A stretch of DNA of 64,000 bases. Source: Ignavibacteriaceae bacterium (lineage in GTDB: Bacteria; Bacteroidota; Ignavibacteria; Ignavibacteriales; Ignavibacteriaceae). The translations under genes were made by a program, and so were the position numbers. Each line of letters starts with the position of its first letter. The first letter of the stretch is position 1. Of this stretch, positions 43,090 to 52,607 are shown in pieces. Under the pieces are notes generated by a model. It was given only the letters and a program-made list of their open reading frames with translations, was not told the origin of the DNA and made no database searches. The DNA is taken from the NCBI GenBank assembly GCA_014860115.1, contig JACZKK010000206.1, positions 1 to 64,000 on the forward strand, read 5' to 3'.

Positions 43090-46000
43090 ATGTTTCTCGC
43101 TAAAGTATCCATTAACCGCCCCGTTCTTACAACAGTGGGCATAGTAATATTTCTTATCTTCGGATTGATTGCATATTTCAGATTAAACCTGAACCTTCAG
43201 CCCGATGTTGAAATTCCATACGTAACCGTACAAACTATTTATCCTGGCGCCGGTCCGAAAGAAATTGAAACTCTGATTACAAAAAGAATAGAAGATGCTG
43301 TATCTACAATAAGCCAGATTGAAAGAATTGAATCATACTCACTGGACGGCGTTTCAATAATTATAATTGAGTTCCAGCTCGGCAAAGATGTGAATGTCGC
43401 CAACCAGGAAACAAAAGATAAAGTTGATGAGATCCTGAACGACATTCCACCTGACGCTGAAAAACCTATCGTACAGAAAATTGATATACGACTCTTCCCT
43501 GTTGTTGATGTTGTATTGAGCGGTAACTTAAGTCCAAGACAACTTTTTGAAATTGCAGATAAAACTTTAAAAGACAGATTTTCACAGATAGACGGTGTTG
43601 CGAAAGTTCAGATCACAGGCGGACAGGAAAGAGAAATACGGGTTGTTCTCGATAACAAGATCGTTTATGAAAATATTATTTCACTTCCGCAGCTAACACA
43701 GATTCTCCAGGCAAATAATATGGATATTCCCGGAGGATATTTTCAGATTGGCAACCAGGAATATACTGTAAGACTTGTTGGGCAGTTTCAGGATGTAGAT
43801 CAAATAAGAGAGCTGGAAATTCCGACTGCATTTGGGCCGAAAAAGATCAGGCAGATTGCAGATGTTATTGACTCAGGGAAAGATATAAGACAAAGAGCTA
43901 CATTCTATAATGTTAAAGAAGATTTTAGAAATGAAAACGTTGTTCGTCTTGGTATAATTAAAAGCAGCGAGGGTAACGTTGTAAAAGTTGCAGAAGCTAT
44001 TCGTAGTTCACTTCCTGAAATACAGAGCATTCTGCCCGAAGGGTCAAAACTGGAAATAGTAAATGACTTTTCAGAATTTACACAGAGCAGTTTTGATGAC
44101 ACGATGAGCAACATTTATCTCGGAGTTCTTTTCACAGCAATTGTTCTGTTTTTATTTCTGCACGACTGGCGCTCCACTCTTGTTGTTGCAATGTCAATGC
44201 CCACTTCAATTATTTCTACATTTCTTTTGCTTCAAGCATTTGGTCTCACGCTGAATATGATGACGTTGATGGGACTATCAGTCTCGGTGGGCGTGCTTGT
44301 TGCGAACTCTGTTGTTGTGCTCGAAAATATTTTCAGGTATAAGAAGCAGGGCGAGACTATAAGACAGGCAGCATACAAAGGGACTTCAGAAGTTGGAGTT
44401 GCTGTGCTGGCTTCAACATTAACTAACATAGTTGTGTTTCTGCCAGTTGCAAATATGTCATCAATGGTGGGATTATGGTTAAAAGAACTTGCACTCGCGG
44501 CAGTGTTTGCTACTATTTTTTCTTTGATGATGTCATTTACATTAACTCCTCTTCTATCTTCTATTATTCTCTCAAAAGAACATGCTACCGGTAAGCTTGC
44601 TTCCTGGTTTAACAAGTTTGAAACAAAGCAAACGGAATTATATAAAAGGATGCTGGGTGTTGTTCTCCGCAGCAAGAGAAACAGTTTGTTAACTTTCGTT
44701 GGTGCAATAGTACTTTTCATTTTTGTTATGATGGTATTCGGACCGAAGCTTGGCTTTGAGTTTATTCCGCAAACAGATGACGGAAAAATTAATATTACAG
44801 TTGAACTTCCTTCCGGCTACAACCTTGACGAGACAGCCGGAACAGTCAGACAGATTGAAGAAAGAGTGAAGAAGCACGATGAGGTAAAACATATTCTCAC
44901 CAACCTCGGAAAGCTGAGCGATCTTGATGTGGGAACAAATATGGCAAGTATTGACGTTCAGCTTACAGATGCGAAGGACAGAGATATAAAGTTATCGGAT
45001 GTGATCTCTATTTTTACTGCGGATCTTGCAGACATACCAAATGCAAAAATTAAAGTTGATGTTGGTTCACGTATGGGTGGAGAGGAAGCACCAATTCAGT
45101 TTTTCCTTCTCGGTCAGGATCTTGATGAGCTTGAGAAACTTAAAGATGTGGCTATTGAAAAATTCAAAGATGTACCGGGTTTGATAAATTTTGATAACAG
45201 CTCACGCGCAGGTAAACCTGAAATTACAGTTTATCCAAAAAGAGAAAAGTTAACAGAGGTTGGACTAACAATAACTGATCTTGCTTTTACACTTCGTGCA
45301 GGAATTGAGGGAATACAATCGGCAAAGTACCGTGAGTTTGGAGATGAGTACGATCTCACCGTAACTCTTGACGATGAATCAGTGAACACACCAGAGAAGG
45401 CTGGTAATATAACTGTTGCATCACGGAATGGTTCTTTCCGTCTGGCCCAACTTGCCGATGTTAAATTCACAACAGGATTCACTAAAATTTTACACAGAGA
45501 TAAATTCACCTCAATTATGTTTACGGGTGCTGCTGCACCGGGTTTTCCTCTGGGTAATGTTACGGGCGAAATAGAAAAAAGATTTGATGAGTTAGAACTG
45601 CCGACAGGTTATTATTTCAGATGGGGCGGCAACGTAAAGATGATGAACGATATGATCCAGGATATGATCTTCGCATTTTTCCTTGCTGTGCTTTTAACTT
45701 ATATGCTGCTCTCAGCAATACTCGAAAGTTTCTGGCAGCCGATAATAATAATGACTACTGTAGTTTTGGGATTGCTCGGAGTTATTCTGGCATTGTTCCT
45801 AACTAACACCGCTTTCAGCATTACATCATTGATGTCTATCATTATGCTGATTGGTATTGTGGTTAACAACGCTATTCTTATTCTTGATTATACAAACCAG
45901 TTGAGAAGAGAGCAGGGATATACGCCGAAGGACGCCTTGATGGAAGCCTGTCCGATTAAACTGAAGCCACAGTTGATGACATCAATAGCAATTATACTTG

Positions 46001-46173
46001 GTATGCTTCCGCTTGCACTTGGTATTGGCGACGCAGGTAAAGAAATGAGAATGCCGCTTGGTATAGTTGCAATCGGCGGATTGATTGCTTCTACTATATT
46101 AACATTATTTGTAATTCCGGCAATCTATTACCTGACTTCAAAAGCAAAGTCGGTTGTAAGAGAAATAGTTTAG
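43090..46173 (+). CDS. RND efflux permease with atypical TM4/TM10 residues
   Basis: 1027 residues with the AcrB-type plan: TM1 TTVGIVIFLIFGLIAYF, a large periplasmic loop, TM2-6, TM7, a second loop, TM8-12. Family motifs such as PDVEIPYVTVQTIYPGAGPKEIE and NVANQETKDKVDE are normal. The proton-relay positions are not: in GVLVANSVVVLENI residues 405-406 are A-N where AcrB has D407-D408, and in GIVVNNAILILDY residue 926 is N where AcrB has K940; T964 in LMTS is kept. Third gene of the operon, followed by a GC-rich hairpin terminator. Confidence 0.93.
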   Translation: MFLAKVSINRPVLTTVGIVIFLIFGLIAYFRLNLNLQPDVEIPYVTVQTIYPGAGPKEIETLITKRIEDAVSTISQIERIESYSLDGVSIIIIEFQLGKDVNVANQETKDKVDEILNDIPPDAEKPIVQKIDIRLFPVVDVVLSGNLSPRQLFEIADKTLKDRFSQIDGVAKVQITGGQEREIRVVLDNKIVYENIISLPQLTQILQANNMDIPGGYFQIGNQEYTVRLVGQFQDVDQIRELEIPTAFGPKKIRQIADVIDSGKDIRQRATFYNVKEDFRNENVVRLGIIKSSEGNVVKVAEAIRSSLPEIQSILPEGSKLEIVNDFSEFTQSSFDDTMSNIYLGVLFTAIVLFLFLHDWRSTLVVAMSMPTSIISTFLLLQAFGLTLNMMTLMGLSVSVGVLVANSVVVLENIFRYKKQGETIRQAAYKGTSEVGVAVLASTLTNIVVFLPVANMSSMVGLWLKELALAAVFATIFSLMMSFTLTPLLSSIILSKEHATGKLASWFNKFETKQTELYKRMLGVVLRSKRNSLLTFVGAIVLFIFVMMVFGPKLGFEFIPQTDDGKINITVELPSGYNLDETAGTVRQIEERVKKHDEVKHILTNLGKLSDLDVGTNMASIDVQLTDAKDRDIKLSDVISIFTADLADIPNAKIKVDVGSRMGGEEAPIQFFLLGQDLDELEKLKDVAIEKFKDVPGLINFDNSSRAGKPEITVYPKREKLTEVGLTITDLAFTLRAGIEGIQSAKYREFGDEYDLTVTLDDESVNTPEKAGNITVASRNGSFRLAQLADVKFTTGFTKILHRDKFTSIMFTGAAAPGFPLGNVTGEIEKRFDELELPTGYYFRWGGNVKMMNDMIQDMIFAFFLAVLLTYMLLSAILESFWQPIIIMTTVVLGLLGVILALFLTNTAFSITSLMSIIMLIGIVVNNAILILDYTNQLRREQGYTPKDALMEACPIKLKPQLMTSIAIILGMLPLALGIGDAGKEMRMPLGIVAIGGLIASTILTLFVIPAIYYLTSKAKSVVREIV

Positions 46174-46185
46174 GCGTCTCCCCAA

Positions 46186-46212
46186 CCCCTCTCCAAAGGA
46201 GAAGGGCTTTTA
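46186..46212 (+). terminator. GC-rich hairpin terminator of the RND operon
   Basis: CCCCTCTCC, three-base loop, GGAGAAGGG followed by CTTTTAAAATT on the plus strand, directly after the permease stop codon. Confidence 0.75.
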
Positions 46213-46227
46213 AAATTAATCCGAATA

Positions 46228-46254
46228 GTAGCACAGATTATAAATCTGTGTTGC
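46228..46254. repeat. Dispersed palindromic repeat, copy D
   Basis: GTAGCACAGATT, ATAA centre, ATCTGTGTTGC with two departures from the palindrome, followed by CGGAAAT as in copy A. In the 150-base spacer before the giant ligase gene. Confidence 0.75.
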
Positions 46255-46322
46255 GGAAATTTATTCCCCTCTCTTTTATATTTTAACAGTATCATTTCAT
46301 TAAAATAAAACCAACGAACACT

Positions 46323-49300
46323 ATGGAAGATAAACGAACACCGCTGACTATTGCTGAAGGAATATTAGATAACATCATTTCAATCGCTGATAAGTTTATA
46401 ACAGGACTAACTTCCTTCGGAAAGAAAGATATCAGCGAACAGCTTGAAAGTTTTGCCGAAACTCTAAAGCAAATTCCGCTTGAGAAAAGGAGCTTGTCAA
46501 AAGAAGAAGGAGAAGCTCTGCTGAAAATTTTCATTGCCGCTGCACAACCTGAATTTGCAAAACGATTTATGGGTGAAGTTGATGCACAGGTTTATTTTGC
46601 TTTCGGAACTTTCCTCAACGAGCAGCTTACTAAAGGTCAAAAGATTGAAAGACTCACTCACGAATATTTGAACTTATTCCGATTTCCTTCCCTGCTTAGA
46701 AGAATCTATGAGGAGAAAAGTTGGGAGCCACTAATTCACGAATTGGTAGTAAAGAGTAATTTCAATTTAAATATTCTTTTCAGCCAGCGATTGAGAGATT
46801 ACGGAAAGATACCGCTATTCAAAGTCATCAATGGAAATACGGTCACTGAGTATAGCTGGGAGAAATCTGCATCGATTATAAAAAGCTACCGCCGCGCTCT
46901 TTACTCATTTACTACTAAAGAGTCCAAGGTTGCTTTCCTGCTGGAGAATTGTGTTGAGATGGCTCTGCTCGATCTTGCCTGCCTCACTGGTGGAATTGTA
47001 AATGTGATGATACCGGGGAATTCTGTTACCGAACATATTCGTTTCATTCTTAAGCAAAGTAAAGCTTCAATTCTAATTGCTCATAACGAAAAGCAACTTT
47101 CAAAAATTAAATCATTAAAGAATGAGCTGCCAGAGCTTAAGACTGTAGTTCTTCTTGAAGGAAATTCAAGCGAGAATTGGGTTATCAGCTTCGACGAGTT
47201 TTTAAAGTCTGGTAAAGAACCTGAAAGTGAATTTGAAATCGGGATGAATGAACTTGCTACAATTATGTACACTTCAGGAACAACCGGTGAACCCAAAGGG
47301 ATAATGTTCTCACAGATGAATATTGTTTACAAAAGATTTTGCCGTGCTATGGCAATTCCAGAAATTGGTGAGGAAGATCGATTCATTGCCTTCCTTCCGC
47401 TTTATCATACTTTCGGCAGATATCTTGAAATGACGGGCTGTGTTTTCTGGGCTGCAGAATATTGTTTCCTCGAGAACCCTTCTGTTGAAGCGATGATTTC
47501 AAATATGCAGCTTGTAAAGCCGACAGTGTTCATCAGCATTCCCAAAAAATGGATGCAGCTTTATGAATACATCACCAGCAAGGTTGACATTGAAGTTGAC
47601 GATCATCAGAAAATAAAAAGTGAACTCGACAAAGCAACTGGCGGTGAATTGAAGTGGGGACTTTCTGCTGCTGGTTATTTACCTCCCGATATTTTTATGT
47701 TCTTCCAGAAATATGGTGTTGAATTGATGAGTGGATTTGGCATGACCGAAGCAACCGGCGGAATAACAATGACTCCGTGGAAAAGATACAAACCCAATTC
47801 TCTCGGCAAACCTTTACCGGGGATAGAAATAAAACTTGGGGATGATGGTGAAATTCTTGTTAAAGGTCCTTATGTGATGCTCGGTTACTACGATACACCA
47901 AACAGCGAAACATTCACTGAAGATGGCTGGCTTCCGACCGGCGATGTTATGAAAATGGATGAGGATGGTTTCATTCAAATCATCGACAGGAAAAAAGAGA
48001 TATATAAAAATATAAAGGGAGAAACCATCGCTCCACAGAAGATTGAAAACCTTTTCCGTGACTTTGAAAATATTAAACAGGTTTTTTTAGTCGGTGATCA
48101 CCGTCAGTTCAATACAGTTCTTATTCATCCGAACTATGAAGACAAAAGTTCACCTTTGCACGATATGGATGAAAAGCAGAAGCAGGAATATTTTTCTTCG
48201 CTTATTGTAACCGTCAACAAATTCCTCGCACCTTTTGAACGCATTCTTGATTTTAGATTTATTGATAGACCATTTGATGACCAGCACGGTGAACTAACTC
48301 CGAAAGGAACATACAAGCGAAAAGTTATTGAGAAAAATTTCTCTGAACTGATTGAGTCGATGTATGTTAAAAATGATACGAGCGTTTATGCCGGCACAAC
48401 TGAAGTTAAAATTCCAAATTGGTTTTTAAGAGAGAAAGGCTGCCTTGGCAGAGACATAGTCGCAAATGAAAAAGGTATCGCAATACCAAAACTCAAGCTA
48501 TCATTAACACTTTATAAGACTGACGACAAAAATATTTTCCGCATCGGCAGCTTTAATTATTTCATAAGCTCACACCACATAGATTTTCAGGTGCTTCTGA
48601 TTGATCCGCTGTTATGGGTTGGCAACAATGAGTTGACTGCATTCACAGGAAGTTCAATCATTCAATGGCACAGACAAATAAGAGAGTCTGTTCAAATCAG
48701 GTTTAATTCAATTGCCGATAAAACTAAGTTAAAAGAGAACGAACTGAAGCAATTTGAAAAAATTTCATCCTCATCAGAATATTCTCTTCAGGGAATTCAT
48801 TTAGCTTATGCGATGTTCTTATCGGATGATATAAGCACATCGCTTGATTATTTTAATAAGATACTGGATGATCCCAAAAACACACACTATCGCCTGGTGT
48901 TCAATCTTCTTTCAAGACCTGCAACAACATCGAGCATTGAATTAAAACGAAAACAATTTGCCTCAATAATAAAAGGCGCTGATGAAAGAAAATTCGGTGA
49001 GCTGTTTAATTCATTTATTGGAGAAGATAAGCACCTTCTCAACTCCGAACTCGCGCATTACATCGCTGTCAATTCAAAAGGTGAAAAAAGATTAGATGCC
49101 ATCGAGCTATTCATTTCAAATGAAGTTAAGCAGTTAAGCGTAGATGATCCGCTGGATCAAACAAACTTCGTCCATTTTTTTGAACTGATCACAGCTTACG
49201 GAATTACACATCCTCAACTGTTCAGAAGGATTAGAAGATATCTTATGAGATTTGCTGCACTTGAAGAAAATGCCGGAATTAAAAAACTCGCCGATGCAAG

Positions 49301-51140
49301 TCTTGATGCTCTGGTTGTTGGATTCAGAGAATGGCTTGGCATTAATCAGAAAATAGCGGTTGATCTCGAAACCAGTGAGGAGTACACGTGGGAAGATGTT
49401 ATTGCCTTCGAAGAAGGTATTGATCCTGAGGACAGACAGAGAACGAAAAATGCAATTTCGAAAACGGCCGTTTTAAGAGAAGCTGTGTTTATGTTTTCAA
49501 AAGGATTGCTGATCAGGCTTGATGACATATTGCCGGGAGGAATCTGGATTAGTCAACTCGAATCACGAAATAATAAATCTGTTTATAGGATAACTGTTCA
49601 AACAAGATTCCAGGGAGCATTTGATTTTTCACTGCATCTGAACAGAAATCTTCCGCCTGCAAAAGTCAAAGAAGAAATTAAATGGCTCATCCTCGGAGGG
49701 ATGAACAAAAAAGGCGAACGACTTCTTCCCCACTTTGGCGGATACTGGGAAGAATATGAATTGTGGACAGAAGCTTTTGTACCAAGAGACAGCGTTGCAC
49801 GGTTCATCGAAAAAGAAAATAAGAAAAATGATGAAGAGGCCAGACAGCGTCTGCGCGAGCTTTGGCCGCACTTTGTATGGAATACTACTTCGGCATATAT
49901 GAATTTCTGGACAGTTACCAATTACAAAACTCAGCTTACTAACCCACACCCCGAAAATATTACAGTCCCAACACACGATTATCAGACAGGCACATTACTT
50001 TATTCAGTATCAAAGCGTATTAGTTCAGATTCACCAAAAGATTTCTTCGTGAACTTTCATAATCTTTTCATAAAAGATACTCTTGAGAAATATTCCTTCC
50101 TAGATAAGAAATCAATATGGAATTATATCTTTTCAGGGGTAACTGAGTGTGAGGGAGAATCAAAATCAATCGAACTAATAAAAAAATTCACAGAAGAGAT
50201 AAGAGCTGACAACAAGATAGATAATAAGGACGAAATTCTTTATAGAGCAGCAGAGTATATTAAAAGTGTTTCAAATGACGGATTTATTCCTAAAAATTTA
50301 TTCTTCGCAATAAAAAGATTCCACCGATGGAGAGCATTAAACCAGGATGCGGACATCAATGCACAAGCTCAGATGCTTTATGAACTTTACGAAACATATC
50401 AGCTATTTGACTTTGAGAAAGAATACATCACGGCGCGACCTAAGTTTTTCCTCAATACTGCTTTCGCTGAATCTTCTGATACAATTAAATCTGCTTTGAG
50501 TGATATAATCAAAAAGCAGCGTTCCGGTGAAGTAAATGCTGAAAAATCGCAGCAGCTTTATTCAGAATTACTTTCATTACCGAATCTCAGTGAAGATGAA
50601 AAATTCTTTTTGACCAGGTTGAATTATCCCTATTTAAAGCCGAAGGATACAGCTGCATTAATACGCTCGGAAAGTTTTGGTGCGGATGCATCCAATCTTG
50701 TAGTTCAGCTTGCTGATGAAGAGGGAAATCCATTTTTAATCCGCAGCCCGATTTCTCCAAAGGAAATATCCAGGCTGCACTCTTTATTTTTGGATTCCAA
50801 TCTTATAGTTAATTTCAGACCCGAACACCGATTCCTTGTCGCACTTTCTGAAAGGGGATTTATTATCGGCGGTTTGTTTTATGAAATGACTGATGAGCAG
50901 ACTGTGCATATGGAAAAGATAGTAATATCCACCCGTTACAGAAGAACGGGCATAAGCGAAAATTTAATGAATGAATTTCTTAAAAGATTGAAGAGCGAAC
51001 ACATCAGATATGTTACAACCGGTTTCTTCAGACCGGAATACTTTTACAAGTTCGGATTTAAGGTTGAAAAGAAATATTCGGGGCTGTTCTTGGATTTGCA
51101 AAATTTTAGTGAAAAAGTTAAAACTGATATTCCTAAATGA
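46323..51140 (+). CDS. Giant acyl-CoA-ligase / unknown / GNAT fusion protein
   Basis: 1605 residues, no signal. About 1-170: helical region of unknown type. About 180-690: AMP-binding acyl-CoA ligase with TIMYTSGTTGEPKG (near 312), GFGMTEATGG (near 472), TGDVMKMDEDGFIQIIDRKKE (near 538) and the C-terminal Lys motif TPKGTYKRKVI (near 659). About 700-1440: no recognised domain, largely helical. About 1440-1595: GNAT acetyltransferase with VISTRYRRTGISENLM, where RRTGIS aligns with the acetyl-CoA-binding R/QxxGxG/A site. No Shine-Dalgarno site. Starts a four-gene operon. The substrate is not known; a lipid or amine acylation is plausible. Confidence 0.75.
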   Translation: MEDKRTPLTIAEGILDNIISIADKFITGLTSFGKKDISEQLESFAETLKQIPLEKRSLSKEEGEALLKIFIAAAQPEFAKRFMGEVDAQVYFAFGTFLNEQLTKGQKIERLTHEYLNLFRFPSLLRRIYEEKSWEPLIHELVVKSNFNLNILFSQRLRDYGKIPLFKVINGNTVTEYSWEKSASIIKSYRRALYSFTTKESKVAFLLENCVEMALLDLACLTGGIVNVMIPGNSVTEHIRFILKQSKASILIAHNEKQLSKIKSLKNELPELKTVVLLEGNSSENWVISFDEFLKSGKEPESEFEIGMNELATIMYTSGTTGEPKGIMFSQMNIVYKRFCRAMAIPEIGEEDRFIAFLPLYHTFGRYLEMTGCVFWAAEYCFLENPSVEAMISNMQLVKPTVFISIPKKWMQLYEYITSKVDIEVDDHQKIKSELDKATGGELKWGLSAAGYLPPDIFMFFQKYGVELMSGFGMTEATGGITMTPWKRYKPNSLGKPLPGIEIKLGDDGEILVKGPYVMLGYYDTPNSETFTEDGWLPTGDVMKMDEDGFIQIIDRKKEIYKNIKGETIAPQKIENLFRDFENIKQVFLVGDHRQFNTVLIHPNYEDKSSPLHDMDEKQKQEYFSSLIVTVNKFLAPFERILDFRFIDRPFDDQHGELTPKGTYKRKVIEKNFSELIESMYVKNDTSVYAGTTEVKIPNWFLREKGCLGRDIVANEKGIAIPKLKLSLTLYKTDDKNIFRIGSFNYFISSHHIDFQVLLIDPLLWVGNNELTAFTGSSIIQWHRQIRESVQIRFNSIADKTKLKENELKQFEKISSSSEYSLQGIHLAYAMFLSDDISTSLDYFNKILDDPKNTHYRLVFNLLSRPATTSSIELKRKQFASIIKGADERKFGELFNSFIGEDKHLLNSELAHYIAVNSKGEKRLDAIELFISNEVKQLSVDDPLDQTNFVHFFELITAYGITHPQLFRRIRRYLMRFAALEENAGIKKLADASLDALVVGFREWLGINQKIAVDLETSEEYTWEDVIAFEEGIDPEDRQRTKNAISKTAVLREAVFMFSKGLLIRLDDILPGGIWISQLESRNNKSVYRITVQTRFQGAFDFSLHLNRNLPPAKVKEEIKWLILGGMNKKGERLLPHFGGYWEEYELWTEAFVPRDSVARFIEKENKKNDEEARQRLRELWPHFVWNTTSAYMNFWTVTNYKTQLTNPHPENITVPTHDYQTGTLLYSVSKRISSDSPKDFFVNFHNLFIKDTLEKYSFLDKKSIWNYIFSGVTECEGESKSIELIKKFTEEIRADNKIDNKDEILYRAAEYIKSVSNDGFIPKNLFFAIKRFHRWRALNQDADINAQAQMLYELYETYQLFDFEKEYITARPKFFLNTAFAESSDTIKSALSDIIKKQRSGEVNAEKSQQLYSELLSLPNLSEDEKFFLTRLNYPYLKPKDTAALIRSESFGADASNLVVQLADEEGNPFLIRSPISPKEISRLHSLFLDSNLIVNFRPEHRFLVALSERGFIIGGLFYEMTDEQTVHMEKIVISTRYRRTGISENLMNEFLKRLKSEHIRYVTTGFFRPEYFYKFGFKVEKKYSGLFLDLQNFSEKVKTDIPK

Positions 51141-51204
51141 ATTCAAATTAATTACTTTTCTATTAAACATTAAAAATTCTTTTTAACAAAAACCGGAGAG
51201 CCTT

Positions 51205-51933
51205 TTGAGCAGAGAAATACACCGCTGGTTTAGTCCAAACCTAAATAAAGATATGGATCTTGTCGTATACGGACATTACGGTTTTGCATTGTTAATGTTC
51301 CCAACAGCAGCAGCAGATTTTTTGGAATATGAGCGCTTCCAGCTGATTGACACCATCGGTTGGTTCCTTGGTGAAGGCAAGTTAAAAGCTTTTTCAATAA
51401 ACAGCATTAACAATGAAAGCTGGCTTAACAACAATATGCATCCGGCAGATAAAGCAATTCGTCATCAGCAATACAACCGGTACGTGGTTGAAGAAGTAGT
51501 CCCTTTTATCCACAATCATAGTAAAGGACTTGTACCAATTATTACAACCGGTGCTTCTCTTGGTGCATTGCATGCAATTAACAATTTTCTCAGAAGACCT
51601 GATATTTTTTCAGGTACGATAGCAATGAGCGGAAGTTACGATTTGAAGTATTACAGCAAGGGTTACTTTGACGAGAATGTTCACTTTAACTCCCCCGTTC
51701 ACTATTTACCAGGCTGGGGTGATGAATCTATGCTGGAGAAAATGCGTAAAGGAAAAATTATTATTGCATCAGGCCAGGGAGACTACGAAGATCCAAATGC
51801 ATCGAGAAGATTATCTGATATTTTACATTCAAAGGGAGTTAACCACTGGCTGGATTTATGGGGACACGATGTGAAACATGAATGGCCAACCTGGAGGAAG
51901 ATGCTTCCATATTTTTTGAGTAAGTTTAATTAA
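51205..51933 (+). CDS. Esterase-D-like alpha/beta hydrolase
   Basis: 242 residues. Nucleophile S118 in TTGASLGALHA (GxSxG); acid region SGQGDYEDP and base in WGHDVKHEW. The family (esterase/antigen-85-like fold, PF00756-type) hydrolyses acyl esters, including S-formylglutathione and siderophore esters. No signal peptide, so cytoplasmic. The start is TTG with a GGAGAG site; no near ATG. 64 bases after the ligase gene. Confidence 0.8.
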   Translation: MSREIHRWFSPNLNKDMDLVVYGHYGFALLMFPTAAADFLEYERFQLIDTIGWFLGEGKLKAFSINSINNESWLNNNMHPADKAIRHQQYNRYVVEEVVPFIHNHSKGLVPIITTGASLGALHAINNFLRRPDIFSGTIAMSGSYDLKYYSKGYFDENVHFNSPVHYLPGWGDESMLEKMRKGKIIIASGQGDYEDPNASRRLSDILHSKGVNHWLDLWGHDVKHEWPTWRKMLPYFLSKFN

Positions 51934-51961
51934 ACTTCTTCACCAAAACACTGATTACTAA

Positions 51962-52588
51962 ATGATTACCTGGAAGTCCTTTCTAAAAGATAAAAAAAAC
52001 TTAACTGAATTTGTTATTACGGCAGTAGTTGTAACTGGGGTAATAATAGCTTTCTCACATTTTCTTCATTTTGTTGAGCAGAGAGAAGGAGTAGTATTAA
52101 ACGATCCATTTCTGAACACTTTTAATCCAATTGACCTGACCTGGTTAACTTTTGTATTAATCTATCTCTCATTAATTATTTTTGTTGTCACAACGTTTAA
52201 TAAGCCGGATAAGCTTTTAATAGCATTTCAAGCTTATGGTTTGATGCTAATCTTCAGAACAATTGCAATGTACCTTACCCCCTTTGAAGCCCCCGAAACA
52301 ATACTCCTGCTTAACGATCCTTTTGTTCAGTTTTTTGCAAAAGGAGATATTCTCACTAAAGATTTATTCTTCTCCGGTCACACCGGAACGTTATTCCTGG
52401 TATTTCTTCTCGCAGAAAATAAAACACTGAAAACTATTTTTTTAATATTAACACTACTGGTTGGATCTGCGGTTTTACTGCAGCATGTTCACTATTCAAT
52501 AGATGTTTTTGTGGCGCCGTTCGTTGCTTATGGTGCATATAGAATCATAAAAAAATTACACATTAAGATTTCTAAAGAAACTAAATAA
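51962..52588 (+). CDS. Membrane PAP2_C-type protein resembling sphingomyelin synthases
   Basis: 208 residues with about six transmembrane helices and a short N-terminal segment. The active-site motifs of the sphingomyelin-synthase/PAP2_C group are present: DLFFSGHTGTL (H140) and HVHYSIDVFVAPFVAYGAY (H177 and D181), matching the H-H-D triad and the known forms CGD-x3-SGHT and HYTxDVxxAY. SMS enzymes transfer phosphocholine or phosphoethanolamine to ceramide or diacylglycerol; the bacterial substrate is unknown. 28 bases after the esterase gene. Confidence 0.75.
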   Translation: MITWKSFLKDKKNLTEFVITAVVVTGVIIAFSHFLHFVEQREGVVLNDPFLNTFNPIDLTWLTFVLIYLSLIIFVVTTFNKPDKLLIAFQAYGLMLIFRTIAMYLTPFEAPETILLLNDPFVQFFAKGDILTKDLFFSGHTGTLFLVFLLAENKTLKTIFLILTLLVGSAVLLQHVHYSIDVFVAPFVAYGAYRIIKKLHIKISKETK

Positions 52589-52607
52589 TAAAACACACAG
52601 AACAAGT

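Noticed and set aside
49629-49976. 115-aa antisense ORF within the giant ligase gene
   Set aside because: No start context; overlaps a well-supported long frame.
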